Source of the DNA: Massilia litorea
Lineage (GTDB): Bacteria; Pseudomonadota; Gammaproteobacteria; Burkholderiales; Burkholderiaceae_D
Direction: 5' to 3'
Length of the DNA: 64,000 nt
Assembly (NCBI RefSeq): GCF_015101885.1
Contig: NZ_CP062941.1
Span: forward strand, 3,100,001-3,164,000
Numbering within the stretch: the first letter of the stretch is position 1; the number at the start of each line of letters is the position of its first letter. The notes under the pieces are model-generated. The model made no database searches. It was not told where the DNA came from and worked only from the letters and a program-made list of their open reading frames with translations. Of the stretch, positions 1 to 8,518 are shown piece after piece. Position numbers and translations under genes: made by a program.

Positions 1-2
1 TC

Positions 3-602
3 GGCGCCGAGAGTGCGGCCGCCGGCGCCTGTCCGGCCGGCGCCACGCTGGCGGCGCGCATCGCCGAATACGCGCTGGCGATCGGCGACATCGAACAAAG
101 CGCGCCGGGCGAGGCGGGCGGGCTCGACCCCCTGCTGCGCCAGGCCGCGCCGGCGGCTTTCGTGCCCGAAGCACCGACTCCGGCTGCTCCCTCGAGCCTG
201 GAGCTGGTGCGCGCCTGCGTCGCGCGCTGGCTGCGCGAGGGCGCGCTCGGCGACACGCTGCCGTCCGGGATGCCGCCCCTCGACGTCGAGGCTGGCGCGG
301 TGAAGGGCGTCCATGCCTGGACCGACGACATGCCGGACGTCGATATCGCGCGCGAGGCCGTCCCGGTCATCGACGCCTGGACGGTCGACACCCCGTTCAG
401 CGACCTCGGCATCGATTCGCTGGCCTCGGTGCCGCTGGCGCTCGAGATCGAGGGGGCAAGCGGGGTGCCGGTCAGCGCCGAGCTGCTCTACGATTACCCG
501 ACGGTGCGCGCCCTGGCAGCCTATATTGACGCACAGCGCGACGAACAGCGCGACGAACGGCGTGATGGCCAGCCTGTCGAGCGGCGCATGGAATTCGAGT
601 GA
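3..602 (+). CDS. C-terminal fragment of a protein ending in an acyl/peptidyl carrier domain
   Basis: The frame is open from the left edge of the window to the TGA at 600-602, so the start lies outside and 199 codons are visible. The last 60 or so residues hold a phosphopantetheine-attachment motif (FSDLGIDSLASVPLA), in which the serine of GIDSL would carry the 4'-phosphopantetheine arm, followed by a typical helix-III segment (LLYDYPTVRALAAYI). Such carrier domains tether intermediates in polyketide, nonribosomal peptide and acyl-ligase enzymes. The part before the domain is Ala/Pro-rich and looks like a linker. The very end is a charged Arg/Glu/Asp-rich tail. The family of the whole protein cannot be told from this fragment. 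Confidence 0.75.
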   Translation, partial: GAESAAAGACPAGATLAARIAEYALAIGDIEQSAPGEAGGLDPLLRQAAPAAFVPEAPTPAAPSSLELVRACVARWLREGALGDTLPSGMPPLDVEAGAVKGVHAWTDDMPDVDIAREAVPVIDAWTVDTPFSDLGIDSLASVPLALEIEGASGVPVSAELLYDYPTVRALAAYIDAQRDEQRDERRDGQPVERRMEFE

Positions 603-676
603 AGAGGGCGGCGACGGCGCTGCCCGCATGGAGCGCAAGGGGGTAGAATAGCCGCTTTATCATTTCGCTTTTCGCC

Positions 677-2092
677 ATGACCGTCCGCACTCCCGTCCGC
701 ACCCGATTTGCTCCCAGCCCGACCGGCTACCTCCACCTCGGCGGCGCGCGCACCGCGCTGTATTCCTGGGCCTATGCCCGCCATTTCGGCGGCACCTTCA
801 TCCTGCGCATCGAGGATACCGACCTCGAGCGCTCGACGCCGGAAGCGGTGCAGGCGATCCTGGACGGCATGCAGTGGCTCGGTCTTTCGCACGACGAAGG
901 CCCGTTCTACCAGATGCAGCGCATGGACCGCTACCGTGAAGTCGTCAAGGGCATGCTGGAGGCCGGGACCGCCTACCTGTGCTACTGCTCGCCCGACGAA
1001 GTCGAGGCCATGCGCGAGCGCATGCGCGCTGCCGGCGAAAAGCCGCGCTACGACGGCACCTGGCGCCCGGAACCGGGCAAGACCCTCCCAAGCGTCCCCG
1101 AAGGCGTCAAGCCGGTGGTGCGCTTCAAGAATCCGCTGGACGGCGAAGTCACCTGGAACGACGTGGTAAAGGGCCCGATCACGATCGCCAACAAGGAGCT
1201 CGACGACCTGATCATCGCGCGTCCGGACGGCACCCCAACTTACAACTTCTGCGTGTCCGTGGACGACTGGGACATGCAGATCACCCACGTCCTGCGCGGC
1301 GACGACCACGTGAACAACACGCCGCGCCAGATCAACATCCTGCGCGCGCTGGGCGCCGAGCTGCCGGAGTACGGCCACCTGCCGATGATCCTGGGCGCCG
1401 ACGGCCAGAAGCTGTCGAAGCGCCACGGTGCCGTCAGCGTCATGGAATACCCGGAGCAGGGCTACCTGCCGGAAGCGATGCTGAACTACCTGGCGCGCCT
1501 GGGCTGGAGCCACGGCGACGACGAGATCTTCTCGATGGAACAGTTCACCGAGTGGTTCAACCTCGAGCACCTGACCGCCTCCGCCGCCCAGTTCAATCCG
1601 GAAAAGCTGGCCTGGCTGAACAACCACTACATCAAGGCCGCCGACAACGAACGCCTGGCAAGCCTGGTGCGTCCGAAGATGGAAGCGCAGGGCGCGCAAT
1701 TTGAAGGTAACCCCGGGGGCAGCCCGGCCGTGCCTGCCGTGCTGGCATTGGTAAAAGACCGCGTCAACACGATCAACGAACTGGCCGACGCGGCGATGCT
1801 CTTTTACCGCCAGCCGCAGCCGGATGCGGCCCTGCTGGCCCAGCACCTGACGGATGCCGTCAAGCCGGCGCTGGCCTCCTTCGCCGAGCGTTGCCGGACG
1901 GTCGAGTGGAACAAGGCGGCGATTGCCGCGATGCTCAAGGAAGTGCTGGCCGCGCATGGTTTGAAGATGCCGCAGATTGCCATGCCGCTGCGCCTGCTCG
2001 TCACCGGCCAGCTGCAGACGCCGGCCATCGACGCGGTGCTGGAACTGTTCGGCCGCGAGACCGTCCTGGCCCGCGTAGGGAAGGGGCTGTAA
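677..2092 (+). CDS. gltX: glutamyl-tRNA synthetase
   Basis: This enzyme charges tRNA-Glu with glutamate in the cytosol for translation. The 471-residue length fits bacterial class I GluRS. Near the N-terminus is the HIGH-type signature in the form [16 protein letters not shown], and around residue 245 the KMSKS-type loop appears as KLSKRHG. The middle carries the usual Glu-tRNA contact region ([12 protein letters not shown]). The C-terminal third matches the helical anticodon-binding domain. ATG at 677 directly precedes the conserved start [11 protein letters not shown]. The next genes downstream are tRNA genes, including three for its own substrate tRNA-Glu(TTC), which is a fitting neighbourhood. 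Confidence 0.97.
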   Translation: MTVRTPVRTRFAPSPTGYLHLGGARTALYSWAYARHFGGTFILRIEDTDLERSTPEAVQAILDGMQWLGLSHDEGPFYQMQRMDRYREVVKGMLEAGTAYLCYCSPDEVEAMRERMRAAGEKPRYDGTWRPEPGKTLPSVPEGVKPVVRFKNPLDGEVTWNDVVKGPITIANKELDDLIIARPDGTPTYNFCVSVDDWDMQITHVLRGDDHVNNTPRQINILRALGAELPEYGHLPMILGADGQKLSKRHGAVSVMEYPEQGYLPEAMLNYLARLGWSHGDDEIFSMEQFTEWFNLEHLTASAAQFNPEKLAWLNNHYIKAADNERLASLVRPKMEAQGAQFEGNPGGSPAVPAVLALVKDRVNTINELADAAMLFYRQPQPDAALLAQHLTDAVKPALASFAERCRTVEWNKAAIAAMLKEVLAAHGLKMPQIAMPLRLLVTGQLQTPAIDAVLELFGRETVLARVGKGL

Positions 2093-2121
2093 GCCGGGTT
2101 TGTAATTCCTCAAATCGGTAT

Positions 2122-2150
2122 TTGCGTAATGCAAGAACCCCCGCTATAAT
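2122..2150 (+). promoter_or_regulatory. candidate sigma-70 promoter of the tRNA-Ala/Glu array
   Basis: A perfect -10 hexamer TATAAT (2145-2150) lies 17 bases after TTGCGT (2122-2127), and a GC-rich stretch follows. The tRNA array begins 19 bases after the -10 box, so this is the obvious start point for its transcription. Confidence 0.7.
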
Positions 2151-2169
2151 GCTCGCACTTCAGCAGTAC

Positions 2170-2245
<76 letters not shown>

Positions 2246-2271
2246 AGTTGAAGTGTAGTCGGTAGTTCAGG

Positions 2272-2347
2272 GTCCCCATCGTCTAGAGGCCTAGGACATC
2301 ACCCTTTCACGGTGAGTACCGGGGTTCGAATCCCCGTGGGGACGCCA
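2272..2347 (+). tRNA. tRNA-Glu(TTC), copy 1
   Basis: A 76-base tRNA with acceptor GTCCCCA/TGGGGAC, loop CTTTCAC with anticodon TTC, T-arm GGGGTTCGAATCCCC and encoded CCA. It is identical to the two later Glu copies. Confidence 0.97.
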
Positions 2348-2434
2348 GGGTTTTGGCGAAGTTTGCCAGAAGCTGCGCCAGCGGCAGCGAGTAGTAGAAG
2401 CAAAAGCGGTATGGTATGATGTTGTTTCCCCGTG

Positions 2435-2510
<76 letters not shown>

Positions 2511-2542
2511 CGTAGAAGAACAAGTAGTTCGGTAGTTCCAGG

Positions 2543-2618
2543 GTCCCCATCGTCTAGAGGCCTAGGACATCACCCTTTCACGGTGAGTACCGGGGTTCGA
2601 ATCCCCGTGGGGACGCCA
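2543..2618 (+). tRNA. tRNA-Glu(TTC), copy 2
   Basis: Identical to the Glu gene at 2272. The spacer before it carries the same GGTAGTTC-type motif as the first Ala-Glu spacer. Confidence 0.97.
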
Positions 2619-2661
2619 AGAATTTGGTAGTCGTAGTAAAGTAGTATCGGAACAGTTTTAG

Positions 2662-2737
2662 GTCCCCATCGTCTAGAGGCCTAGGACATCACCCTTTCAC
2701 GGTGAGTACCGGGGTTCGAATCCCCGTGGGGACGCCA
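2662..2737 (+). tRNA. tRNA-Glu(TTC), copy 3
   Basis: Third identical tRNA-Glu copy and the last member of the array. A strong terminator follows within 10 bases of its CCA end. Confidence 0.97.
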
Positions 2738-2743
2738 GTCAGT

Positions 2744-2776
2744 GCAAAAAGCCGCCTTGAGCGGCTTTTTGCTTTT
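2744..2776 (+). terminator. rho-independent terminator of the tRNA array
   Basis: A perfect 12-bp stem (GCAAAAAGCCGC at 2744-2755 against 2761-2772) with loop CTTGA, followed by a T-rich tail. It ends the tRNA-Ala/Glu operon just before earP. Confidence 0.88.
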
Positions 2777-2802
2777 CTACGTTTATCTCCGTCGAGCATC
2801 TC

Positions 2803-3954
2803 ATGTCCGCTTCCCCCCTGACTCTCGCCATCTTCTGCAAGGTCGTCGACAACTACGGCGACATCGGGATCTGCTGGCGCCTGGCGCGCCAGCTGCAGCG
2901 CGAGCACGGCGTGGCCGTCACACTGTGGGTGGACGACCTGGCCAGCTTCCGCCGCATCTGTCCCGCAGTGGACACGGACAAAGCCGGGCAGGTGGTGGAA
3001 AACGTCGCCGTGCGCCACTGGCGCGGCCAGGACGACGACTATGCCCCTGGCGACATCGCCGACATCGTCATCGAGTTTTTCGCCTGCGACATCCCGCCGC
3101 GCTATATCGAGGCGATGACGCAGCGCATGCCGCGTCCGGTCTGGCTGAACCTGGAGGGCTTGACGGCCGAGGACTGGGTCGAGGGCTGCCACCGGCTGCC
3201 GTCGATGCATCCGCGCCTGAAGCTCACCAAGCATTTCTTTTTCCCGGGTTTTACGGCCCAGACCGGCGGCCTGCTGCGCGAAGCCGGGCTCGAGGAGGAG
3301 CGGCAGCGCTTCCTCGGCCAGCCCGGGCAGGCGCGTGACTTCCTGCGCGGCCTCGGCTTGCCGGATGCCGAGATCGACGCCTTGAAAGTCTCGCTGTTCT
3401 GCTATCCGCATGCGCCGGTGGCCGCGCTGTTCGCGGCCTGGCAACACGGCAGCGAGAAGCTGACCTGCCTGGTACCCGAAGGCGTCGCCGCCGAAGCCGT
3501 CGCAGCCTTCCTGGGCGCGCCGGCCGGCGCCGGGGCGGTCGCCACCCGCGGCGCGCTCACCGTGCGGGTATTGCCCTTCGTGCCCCAGCCCGACTACGAC
3601 CGCCTGCTGTGGGCCTGCGACCTGAACTTCGTGCGCGGCGAGGATTCCTGGGTGCGCGCCCAGTGGGCCGGCAAGCCCTTCGTCTGGCACATCTATCCGC
3701 AGGACGAAAACCTGCATCACAAGAAACTCAAGGCTTTCCTGAACCGCTATGCGGCCGACATCGCGAGCCTGCAGGACGTGATGCTGCACTGGAACGGCGC
3801 GCTGGCCACGGCTGCGGACTGGCCGGCATTGTGGTCGGCGCTGCAGGCCGACCGGGACCGGATCGAGGCGAGGTCAAGCGAGTGGCAGGCGCGCATGTTG
3901 GCAAACGGCGACCTGGCTTCGAACCTGCTTGTCTTCGCCGCTTCACTTCGGTAG
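2803..3954 (+). CDS. earP: EF-P arginine rhamnosyltransferase EarP
   Basis: EarP transfers rhamnose from dTDP-rhamnose to Arg32 of elongation factor P, which activates EF-P to rescue ribosomes stalled at polyproline. The 383-residue protein opens with the family signature (FCKVVDNYGDIGICWRLARQL), and it carries the later block DLNFVRGEDSWVRAQWAGKPFVWHIYPQ typical of the nucleotide-sugar binding half (formerly DUF2331). The gene lies 69 bases upstream of efp on the same strand, the classic earP-efp arrangement. The substrate efp here has Arg at position 32, as this system requires. The dTDP-rhamnose biosynthesis genes are not in the window. Confidence 0.95.
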   Translation: MSASPLTLAIFCKVVDNYGDIGICWRLARQLQREHGVAVTLWVDDLASFRRICPAVDTDKAGQVVENVAVRHWRGQDDDYAPGDIADIVIEFFACDIPPRYIEAMTQRMPRPVWLNLEGLTAEDWVEGCHRLPSMHPRLKLTKHFFFPGFTAQTGGLLREAGLEEERQRFLGQPGQARDFLRGLGLPDAEIDALKVSLFCYPHAPVAALFAAWQHGSEKLTCLVPEGVAAEAVAAFLGAPAGAGAVATRGALTVRVLPFVPQPDYDRLLWACDLNFVRGEDSWVRAQWAGKPFVWHIYPQDENLHHKKLKAFLNRYAADIASLQDVMLHWNGALATAADWPALWSALQADRDRIEARSSEWQARMLANGDLASNLLVFAASLR

Positions 3955-4023
3955 GCACGGCAATCGTTACGTGATATCATGCTCTGTTACTGCAACCCCT
4001 TTTTTTAGATACCTCAGACTCCT

Positions 4024-4599
4024 ATGAAACCCGCAAAAGAGATCCGTGTCGGCAACATCATCATGGTTGATGAGAAGCCATTTATCGTGCTGCGTTCCGA
4101 TGTCAACGGATCGAGCCGCACGGGCTTCACCTACAAGTGGAAGATGAAAAATCTTCTGACCAATGCTCCGCTGGAAAACGTGTTCCGTGGCGATGACAAG
4201 TTCGACGTCGTCGTGCTGGACAAGAAGCCAGTGACCTACTCGTACTTCGCCGATCCGCTGTACGTCTTCATGGACGAAGAGTACAACCAGTTCGAAATCG
4301 AAGAAGAGAACCTGGGCGACGCACTGCACTACCTGAAAGACGGTATGGCATGCGAAGCCGTGTTCTACGACGGCAAGGCCATCTCGGTCGAACTGCCGAC
4401 CACGATCGCACGCCAGGTCGTCTACTCGGAACCAGCCGTCAAGGGCAACACTTCGGGCAACGTCCTGAAGGAAGCCAAGATCGAGAACGCCATCGAAGCC
4501 CACCAGCACATCGTCATGGTGCCGCTGTTCGTGAGCCAGGATGACACCATCGAGATCGATACCCGCACCAACGAATACAAGCGCGTCGTCCGTAACTAA
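4024..4599 (+). CDS. efp: elongation factor P
   Basis: EF-P binds between the P and E sites of the ribosome and promotes peptide-bond formation at consecutive prolines. The protein is 191 residues long with the expected three-domain beta-barrel pattern. The tip loop reads GSSRTG, with Arg32 at the position modified by EarP, in place of the lysine used in the EpmA/B pathway. The C-terminal signature [16 protein letters not shown] is intact. It lies directly after earP and is followed by its own terminator. Confidence 0.98.
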   Translation: MKPAKEIRVGNIIMVDEKPFIVLRSDVNGSSRTGFTYKWKMKNLLTNAPLENVFRGDDKFDVVVLDKKPVTYSYFADPLYVFMDEEYNQFEIEEENLGDALHYLKDGMACEAVFYDGKAISVELPTTIARQVVYSEPAVKGNTSGNVLKEAKIENAIEAHQHIVMVPLFVSQDDTIEIDTRTNEYKRVVRN

Positions 4600-4616
4600 G
4601 ACGTACTCGCTTCGGC

Positions 4617-4650
4617 AAAAAACGCTGCCTTTCCAGGCAGCGTTTTTTTT
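4617..4650 (+). terminator. rho-independent terminator after efp
   Basis: The stem AAAAAACGCTGCCT (4617-4630) pairs with AGGCAGCGTTTTTT across a TTCC loop and runs into a string of T. It closes the earP-efp unit. Confidence 0.9.
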
Positions 4651-4742
4651 CGTCCCCCGCTTTTGCCCCGCATCGGTTCAATTGGTGCCGAACAGCAAGC
4701 ACTGCTATGCTATTGCTTTACTATAAATAAAGTGGAGCACGC

Positions 4743-6341
4743 ATGGACCGCAGGGATTTCGTTCGACTGGGTGTGGCTGCCGGCGCCGTTGCCGGCGTGA
4801 CGGCAACGGCAGCGGCTGCGCCGAAAGCAAGCACGGCTGTCGATGATCTGCTCGAGGCCGGCGTGCGCGAGCAGGGCGCGGCCATGGCGGCCGGTAAAAT
4901 CAGTTCGCAGCAACTGGTCAAGCGCTACCTGGCGCGCATCGCCGCCGTCGACAAGGCCGGCCCGAAGCTCAATGCCGTCATCGAACTCAATCCCGACGCC
5001 CTCGCCATTGCCGCCGAGCTCGACCGCGAACGCAAAGCGGGCAAGCTGCGCGGCCCGCTGCACGGCATTCCCGTCCTGCTGAAGGACAATATTGCCACCG
5101 GCGACAAGATGAGCACCAGCGCCGGTTCGCTGGCCCTGAACGGGGTGCGCGCCACCAGGGACGCCTTTGTCGCCGAGCGCCTGCGCGCGGCCGGCGCCGT
5201 CATCATCGGCAAGACGAATTTGTCCGAATGGGCGAACATGCGTTCGACGCATTCCGTCAGCGGTTGGAGCGGGCGCGGTGGCCAGACGAAGAATCCCCAC
5301 GCCCTGGACCGCAATCCGAGCGGTTCGAGCTCCGGCTCGGGCGCGGCGATCGCGGCCAGCCTGGCAACGCTGGCGGTTGGCACCGAGACCGACGGCTCGA
5401 TCGTGTCCCCGGCCTCGAGCTGCGGCATCGTCGGCATCAAGCCGACCCTGGGCCTGGTCAGCCGCAGCGGCATCATCCCGATCGCCCACTCGCAGGACAC
5501 CGCCGGCCCGATGACGCGCAGCGTGGCCGATGCCGCCCTGATGCTGGCCGCGATGACCGGGGTCGACAAGGATGATGCCGTCACCGGCGAGAGCCAGGGC
5601 AAGCTCGCCGATTACGCCGCGGCGCTGCGCCTCGACGGCTTGCGCGGCAAGCGCATCGGCGTGGCGCGTAATTTCTTCGGCGACGGCACGGCCATCGACG
5701 ACATCGTCGAAAAGGAGCTCGCCGTTCTGAAGGCGCAAGGCGCCATCCTGGTCGACGTCAAAGTGCCGAACACCGACAAGTACGGCGACTCGGAAACGGA
5801 AGTGCTGCTCCACGAATTCAAGCCCGACTTGGCGGCCTGGCTGGCCGGCTATGCGCCGCACGCGCCGGTGAAGAACATGGCCGACGTGATTGCCTTCAAC
5901 GAAAAGAATGCGTCGCGCGAGATGCCGTACTTCGGCCAGGAGCACCTGATCGCCGCCGAGGGCAAGGAAGGACTGGACGCGAAAGCCTATCGCGAGGCGC
6001 TGGCGAACAACCATCGTTATTCGCGCGAGGAGGGGATCGACCAGGTGATGCGCGAGCACAAGCTGGACGCCCTGGTGGCGCCGACCGGCGGCCTGGCCTG
6101 GCTGACCGACTACATCAACGGCGACCACTACGGCATGAGCTTCTCGTCGCCGGCGGCCGTGGCCGGTTATCCGCACGTCACGGTGCCGGCCGGTTTTGCG
6201 CGCGGCCTGCCGGTGGGGATCTCGTTCGTGGGCGGCGCCTGGAGCGAGGCGACCCTGATCGGCATGGCCTATGCCTATGAACAGGCCAGCAAGCGGCGCC
6301 GCGCGCCGGCCTTCCCGGGCTCGGTCAACATCAAGGTCTGA
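4743..6341 (+). CDS. exported amidase (amidase-signature family)
   Basis: A hydrolase of the amidase-signature family, which cleaves carboxamides with a Ser-cisSer-Lys triad. The N-terminus MDRRDFVRLG followed by an Ala/Gly-rich hydrophobic stretch to about residue 27 looks like a twin-arginine export signal, so the enzyme probably acts in the periplasm. The catalytic lysine is in VLLKDNIATG (K114). The signature core follows around residues 190-225 as PSGSSSGSGAAIA and GTETDGSIVSPAS, which contain the cis-serine and the nucleophilic serine. At 532 residues the length is normal. It stands alone between the efp terminator and the convergent lipoprotein gene. Its substrate cannot be told; it should not be taken for the GatA subunit, since GatB and GatC are not present. 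Confidence 0.88.
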   Translation: MDRRDFVRLGVAAGAVAGVTATAAAAPKASTAVDDLLEAGVREQGAAMAAGKISSQQLVKRYLARIAAVDKAGPKLNAVIELNPDALAIAAELDRERKAGKLRGPLHGIPVLLKDNIATGDKMSTSAGSLALNGVRATRDAFVAERLRAAGAVIIGKTNLSEWANMRSTHSVSGWSGRGGQTKNPHALDRNPSGSSSGSGAAIAASLATLAVGTETDGSIVSPASSCGIVGIKPTLGLVSRSGIIPIAHSQDTAGPMTRSVADAALMLAAMTGVDKDDAVTGESQGKLADYAAALRLDGLRGKRIGVARNFFGDGTAIDDIVEKELAVLKAQGAILVDVKVPNTDKYGDSETEVLLHEFKPDLAAWLAGYAPHAPVKNMADVIAFNEKNASREMPYFGQEHLIAAEGKEGLDAKAYREALANNHRYSREEGIDQVMREHKLDALVAPTGGLAWLTDYINGDHYGMSFSSPAAVAGYPHVTVPAGFARGLPVGISFVGGAWSEATLIGMAYAYEQASKRRRAPAFPGSVNIKV

Positions 6342-6351
6342 ATCGAAGCCG

Positions 6352-6876
6352 CTACCTGTTTTTCGCGCGCTCGAACACGGGGCCCCATAGCGGATGCCCC
6401 TGTTCGCCGGAATCGAGCGTGAAGTCCGGGTCGATCTTCAGTGCCTTTTCGAACGCCTGCTCGCACTGTTTCGGGCGCGAGGTGACGCAATAGCTGAAAG
6501 CCTGGTATTTCAGTGCCTCGACCCGGATTTTCGTGGGCGAATTGGCGCGGATATCGTTCGAACTCAAGCGCTTGATCGCGCCGTTGAAATCCCCTTCGTT
6601 GTACAGGCGGACGCCTTCGCGCAGCGCGGCCTGGTCGCGGCCGGCCTCGGCCCGCGCTTCGTTGCGTGCTTCGTTGCGCGCCTCCGCACGCGATTCGTTG
6701 CGTGCACCCGGACGCGGCTCATCGCGTCCCACCTCACGCACGACGGTGCGCGAAGGCTTGCGGCCCGTGGCCGAGTCGAGCAGGGAGTTCATTTCGGCGC
6801 AGCCGGCGAGGGCAGCGGTGACCATGAAGGCGCCCAGCAAACGGGAAACCTGGCGGGGAGGAAGGGTTCTCGACAT
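6352..6876 (-). CDS. TPR-type lipoprotein, TssQ-like
   Basis: A 174-residue predicted outer-membrane lipoprotein. The N-terminal signal ends in a lipobox LAGC (Cys near residue 26). A charged linker built of repeated Arg-Asn-Glu-Ala-Arg units follows, then a helical TPR-like half (LYNEGDFNGAIKRLSS, ALKYQAFSYCV, CEQAFEKALKIDPDFTL). The layout and the C-terminal phrase HPLWGPVFERAKN resemble lipoproteins annotated as TssQ, associated with type VI secretion in betaproteobacteria. No other T6SS gene is in this window, so the role is inferred from resemblance only. A good ribosome site (GGAGG) precedes the ATG. It lies 10 bases after the PEGA-domain gene on the same strand, so the two are likely co-transcribed. 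Confidence 0.7.
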   Translation of the reverse strand: MSRTLPPRQVSRLLGAFMVTAALAGCAEMNSLLDSATGRKPSRTVVREVGRDEPRPGARNESRAEARNEARNEARAEAGRDQAALREGVRLYNEGDFNGAIKRLSSNDIRANSPTKIRVEALKYQAFSYCVTSRPKQCEQAFEKALKIDPDFTLDSGEQGHPLWGPVFERAKNR

Positions 6877-6886
6877 GACAGCCTCC

Positions 6887-8416
6887 TTATTCGGCCTTGG
6901 CCGTGAAATCGTGTTGGATGTTCATCGTTTCCTTTGCACCTGCATCGACCGTCATGATGTGTTCCGGAAAACTCGGGTTGACGATCCGGATCGTGTGCTG
7001 GCCCGGCGCCAGCGTCAGGCGCTTGATCGGCGGGCTCACGCCCCGGTCGACGCCGTCGACATACACGGTGCCCCAGGGCTTGATCACCAGTTTATAGGTC
7101 GTGCCATTGACGACGGCCCCGAGGGCCCGGCCGGTCTCCGCCGGCGCGGGCGCAGTGCCAGCGGCAGCGGGATCGGCCGGCGTGCCGGTAGCGGTGTCCG
7201 CTGCGGCGTCGGTTGGCGCGGCGGTGGCCGGCTCAGTGGCCGGGGCCGCCGGAACACTCGCCGGCGGCGCGACGACCGTTTCGCCCTTGTCGAGGCCGGC
7301 TGGAGCGCGCTCGGCCGGCGGCGGCGACAGCGCTACCACGTCATCGCTCTGCTGTAAGTAGGAAACGAGGGCGCTGCCGGCCGCCAGCACCACGATGGCG
7401 GCGCCGGCGAGCATGCCCCAGCGCTGGAGACGGCTGCTGCGGTCGGTCGTCGCCCATGCCTGGGGAGCGCTGGCATAGGGATCCTGAGCGCCAGCCGCCG
7501 GCGTGGCGGACGGTTTGTGCGGCGCGGCTGGTGCCGGGCTCGCTGGGATTGGCGTGCTGCGCGCCGGATGGGCCTCGTCTGCAAGGCTGTCCTGGGTGGC
7601 GGGTTTGCGCAGCATGGCGGCGGGCGTGGCGGCGAGTGAATCTGCCGCCGGCTCCTCGCGCGGCACCGATGCGATGGACGCCGTGTCCAGGCTCGCCACG
7701 GCGACCGGTTCCGGTACCGGATTCTCGACGGGAGGAGGGACGGCGACCGGGGCGGCAAAGTCGGGAGCGGGGGGCTCGACCACCGTGAGCGGCGCTGTGA
7801 TTTCTTGCGGCGCCGGCTCGATCGATGGCTGGGCGTGGACACTGGCGGAGTCATCGGCTCGGACGTCGGCTGGCGCGGAGGCCGCCGGCGGCTCGACGGG
7901 CAGGACGATGCGCGAGACGCTTGCCCCGGCCGCAGGCGGCAGTTCAAGCGCACCGGCCTCGATGCCGAGCAGGGTCCGCATCTCGTCCACGGTGTTCGGG
8001 CGCAGGCGGCGGTTCGGCCCCAGGCAGCTGTCCAGGCCCTTGGTCAACTGCTCGCTGTAATTGTCGTACAGGCGCGGGCCGAGCGGTCCGTCCGGTGGCG
8101 ATTCGGCGGTGATGGCGTAATGGACGACCAGCGCCAGCGCATGCAGGTCGCCCGCCAGGCTCGGCGTGGAGGTGGCGCCTTCGTCGATCGAAGGCATCAG
8201 CAGCGCTTCGCCGTTCGCCAGCATGACCAGCGTGTCGGGCGTGATTGCGCGGTGCGGGGCGCCGCTCGCATACTGCTGCTCCAGCGAGTCGAGGGTGTGG
8301 CGCAGCAAGTTGCGGCACCAGGTCTCGTTGACCAGCGCAGGGGTGTGCTCGACGATGTCGCGCACCGGGCGCCCGTCCGCGAACGGGGTGTAGATCGATG
8401 TGGTTTGGCTGGTCAT
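6887..8416 (-). CDS. pseudokinase-like membrane protein with C-terminal PEGA domain
   Basis: A 509-residue protein in three parts. The first 150 residues resemble the C-lobe of a bacterial Ser/Thr kinase: HRAITPDTLVML sits where HRDLKPxNIL would be, DLHALALVVHYAITA resembles the DxxSLGxxLYxxLTG block, and RRLRPNTVDEM the final Arg motif. The catalytic Asp is replaced by Ala (HRA) and I see no glycine loop, VAIK lysine or DFG, so it should be inactive. The middle is a long Pro/Ala/Glu-rich linker with one membrane helix near residues 305-327. The C-terminus is a PEGA domain (WGTVYVDGVDRGVSPP, LAPGQHTIRIVN). It is upstream of and near-adjacent to the TssQ-like lipoprotein gene. Confidence 0.75.
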   Translation of the reverse strand: MTSQTTSIYTPFADGRPVRDIVEHTPALVNETWCRNLLRHTLDSLEQQYASGAPHRAITPDTLVMLANGEALLMPSIDEGATSTPSLAGDLHALALVVHYAITAESPPDGPLGPRLYDNYSEQLTKGLDSCLGPNRRLRPNTVDEMRTLLGIEAGALELPPAAGASVSRIVLPVEPPAASAPADVRADDSASVHAQPSIEPAPQEITAPLTVVEPPAPDFAAPVAVPPPVENPVPEPVAVASLDTASIASVPREEPAADSLAATPAAMLRKPATQDSLADEAHPARSTPIPASPAPAAPHKPSATPAAGAQDPYASAPQAWATTDRSSRLQRWGMLAGAAIVVLAAGSALVSYLQQSDDVVALSPPPAERAPAGLDKGETVVAPPASVPAAPATEPATAAPTDAAADTATGTPADPAAAGTAPAPAETGRALGAVVNGTTYKLVIKPWGTVYVDGVDRGVSPPIKRLTLAPGQHTIRIVNPSFPEHIMTVDAGAKETMNIQHDFTAKAE

Positions 8417-8518
8417 TTTGCTAAAGGTTTATTTTTAGCAAAACTATGCCAGATTTACCTACTCCGTGTCGCTGTAGAGTTCAAGCGTGCGCACCCTGAA
8501 GTGCGCTTTAGATACTGA

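Noticed and set aside
4743..6341. GatA subunit of the Glu-tRNA amidotransferase
   Set aside because: The Tat-like export signal and lack of gatB/gatC next to it point to a periplasmic amidase of another kind.
6887..8416. Active Ser/Thr protein kinase
   Set aside because: The catalytic Asp of HRD is Ala, and the glycine loop, lysine and DFG are not visible; called pseudokinase-like instead.
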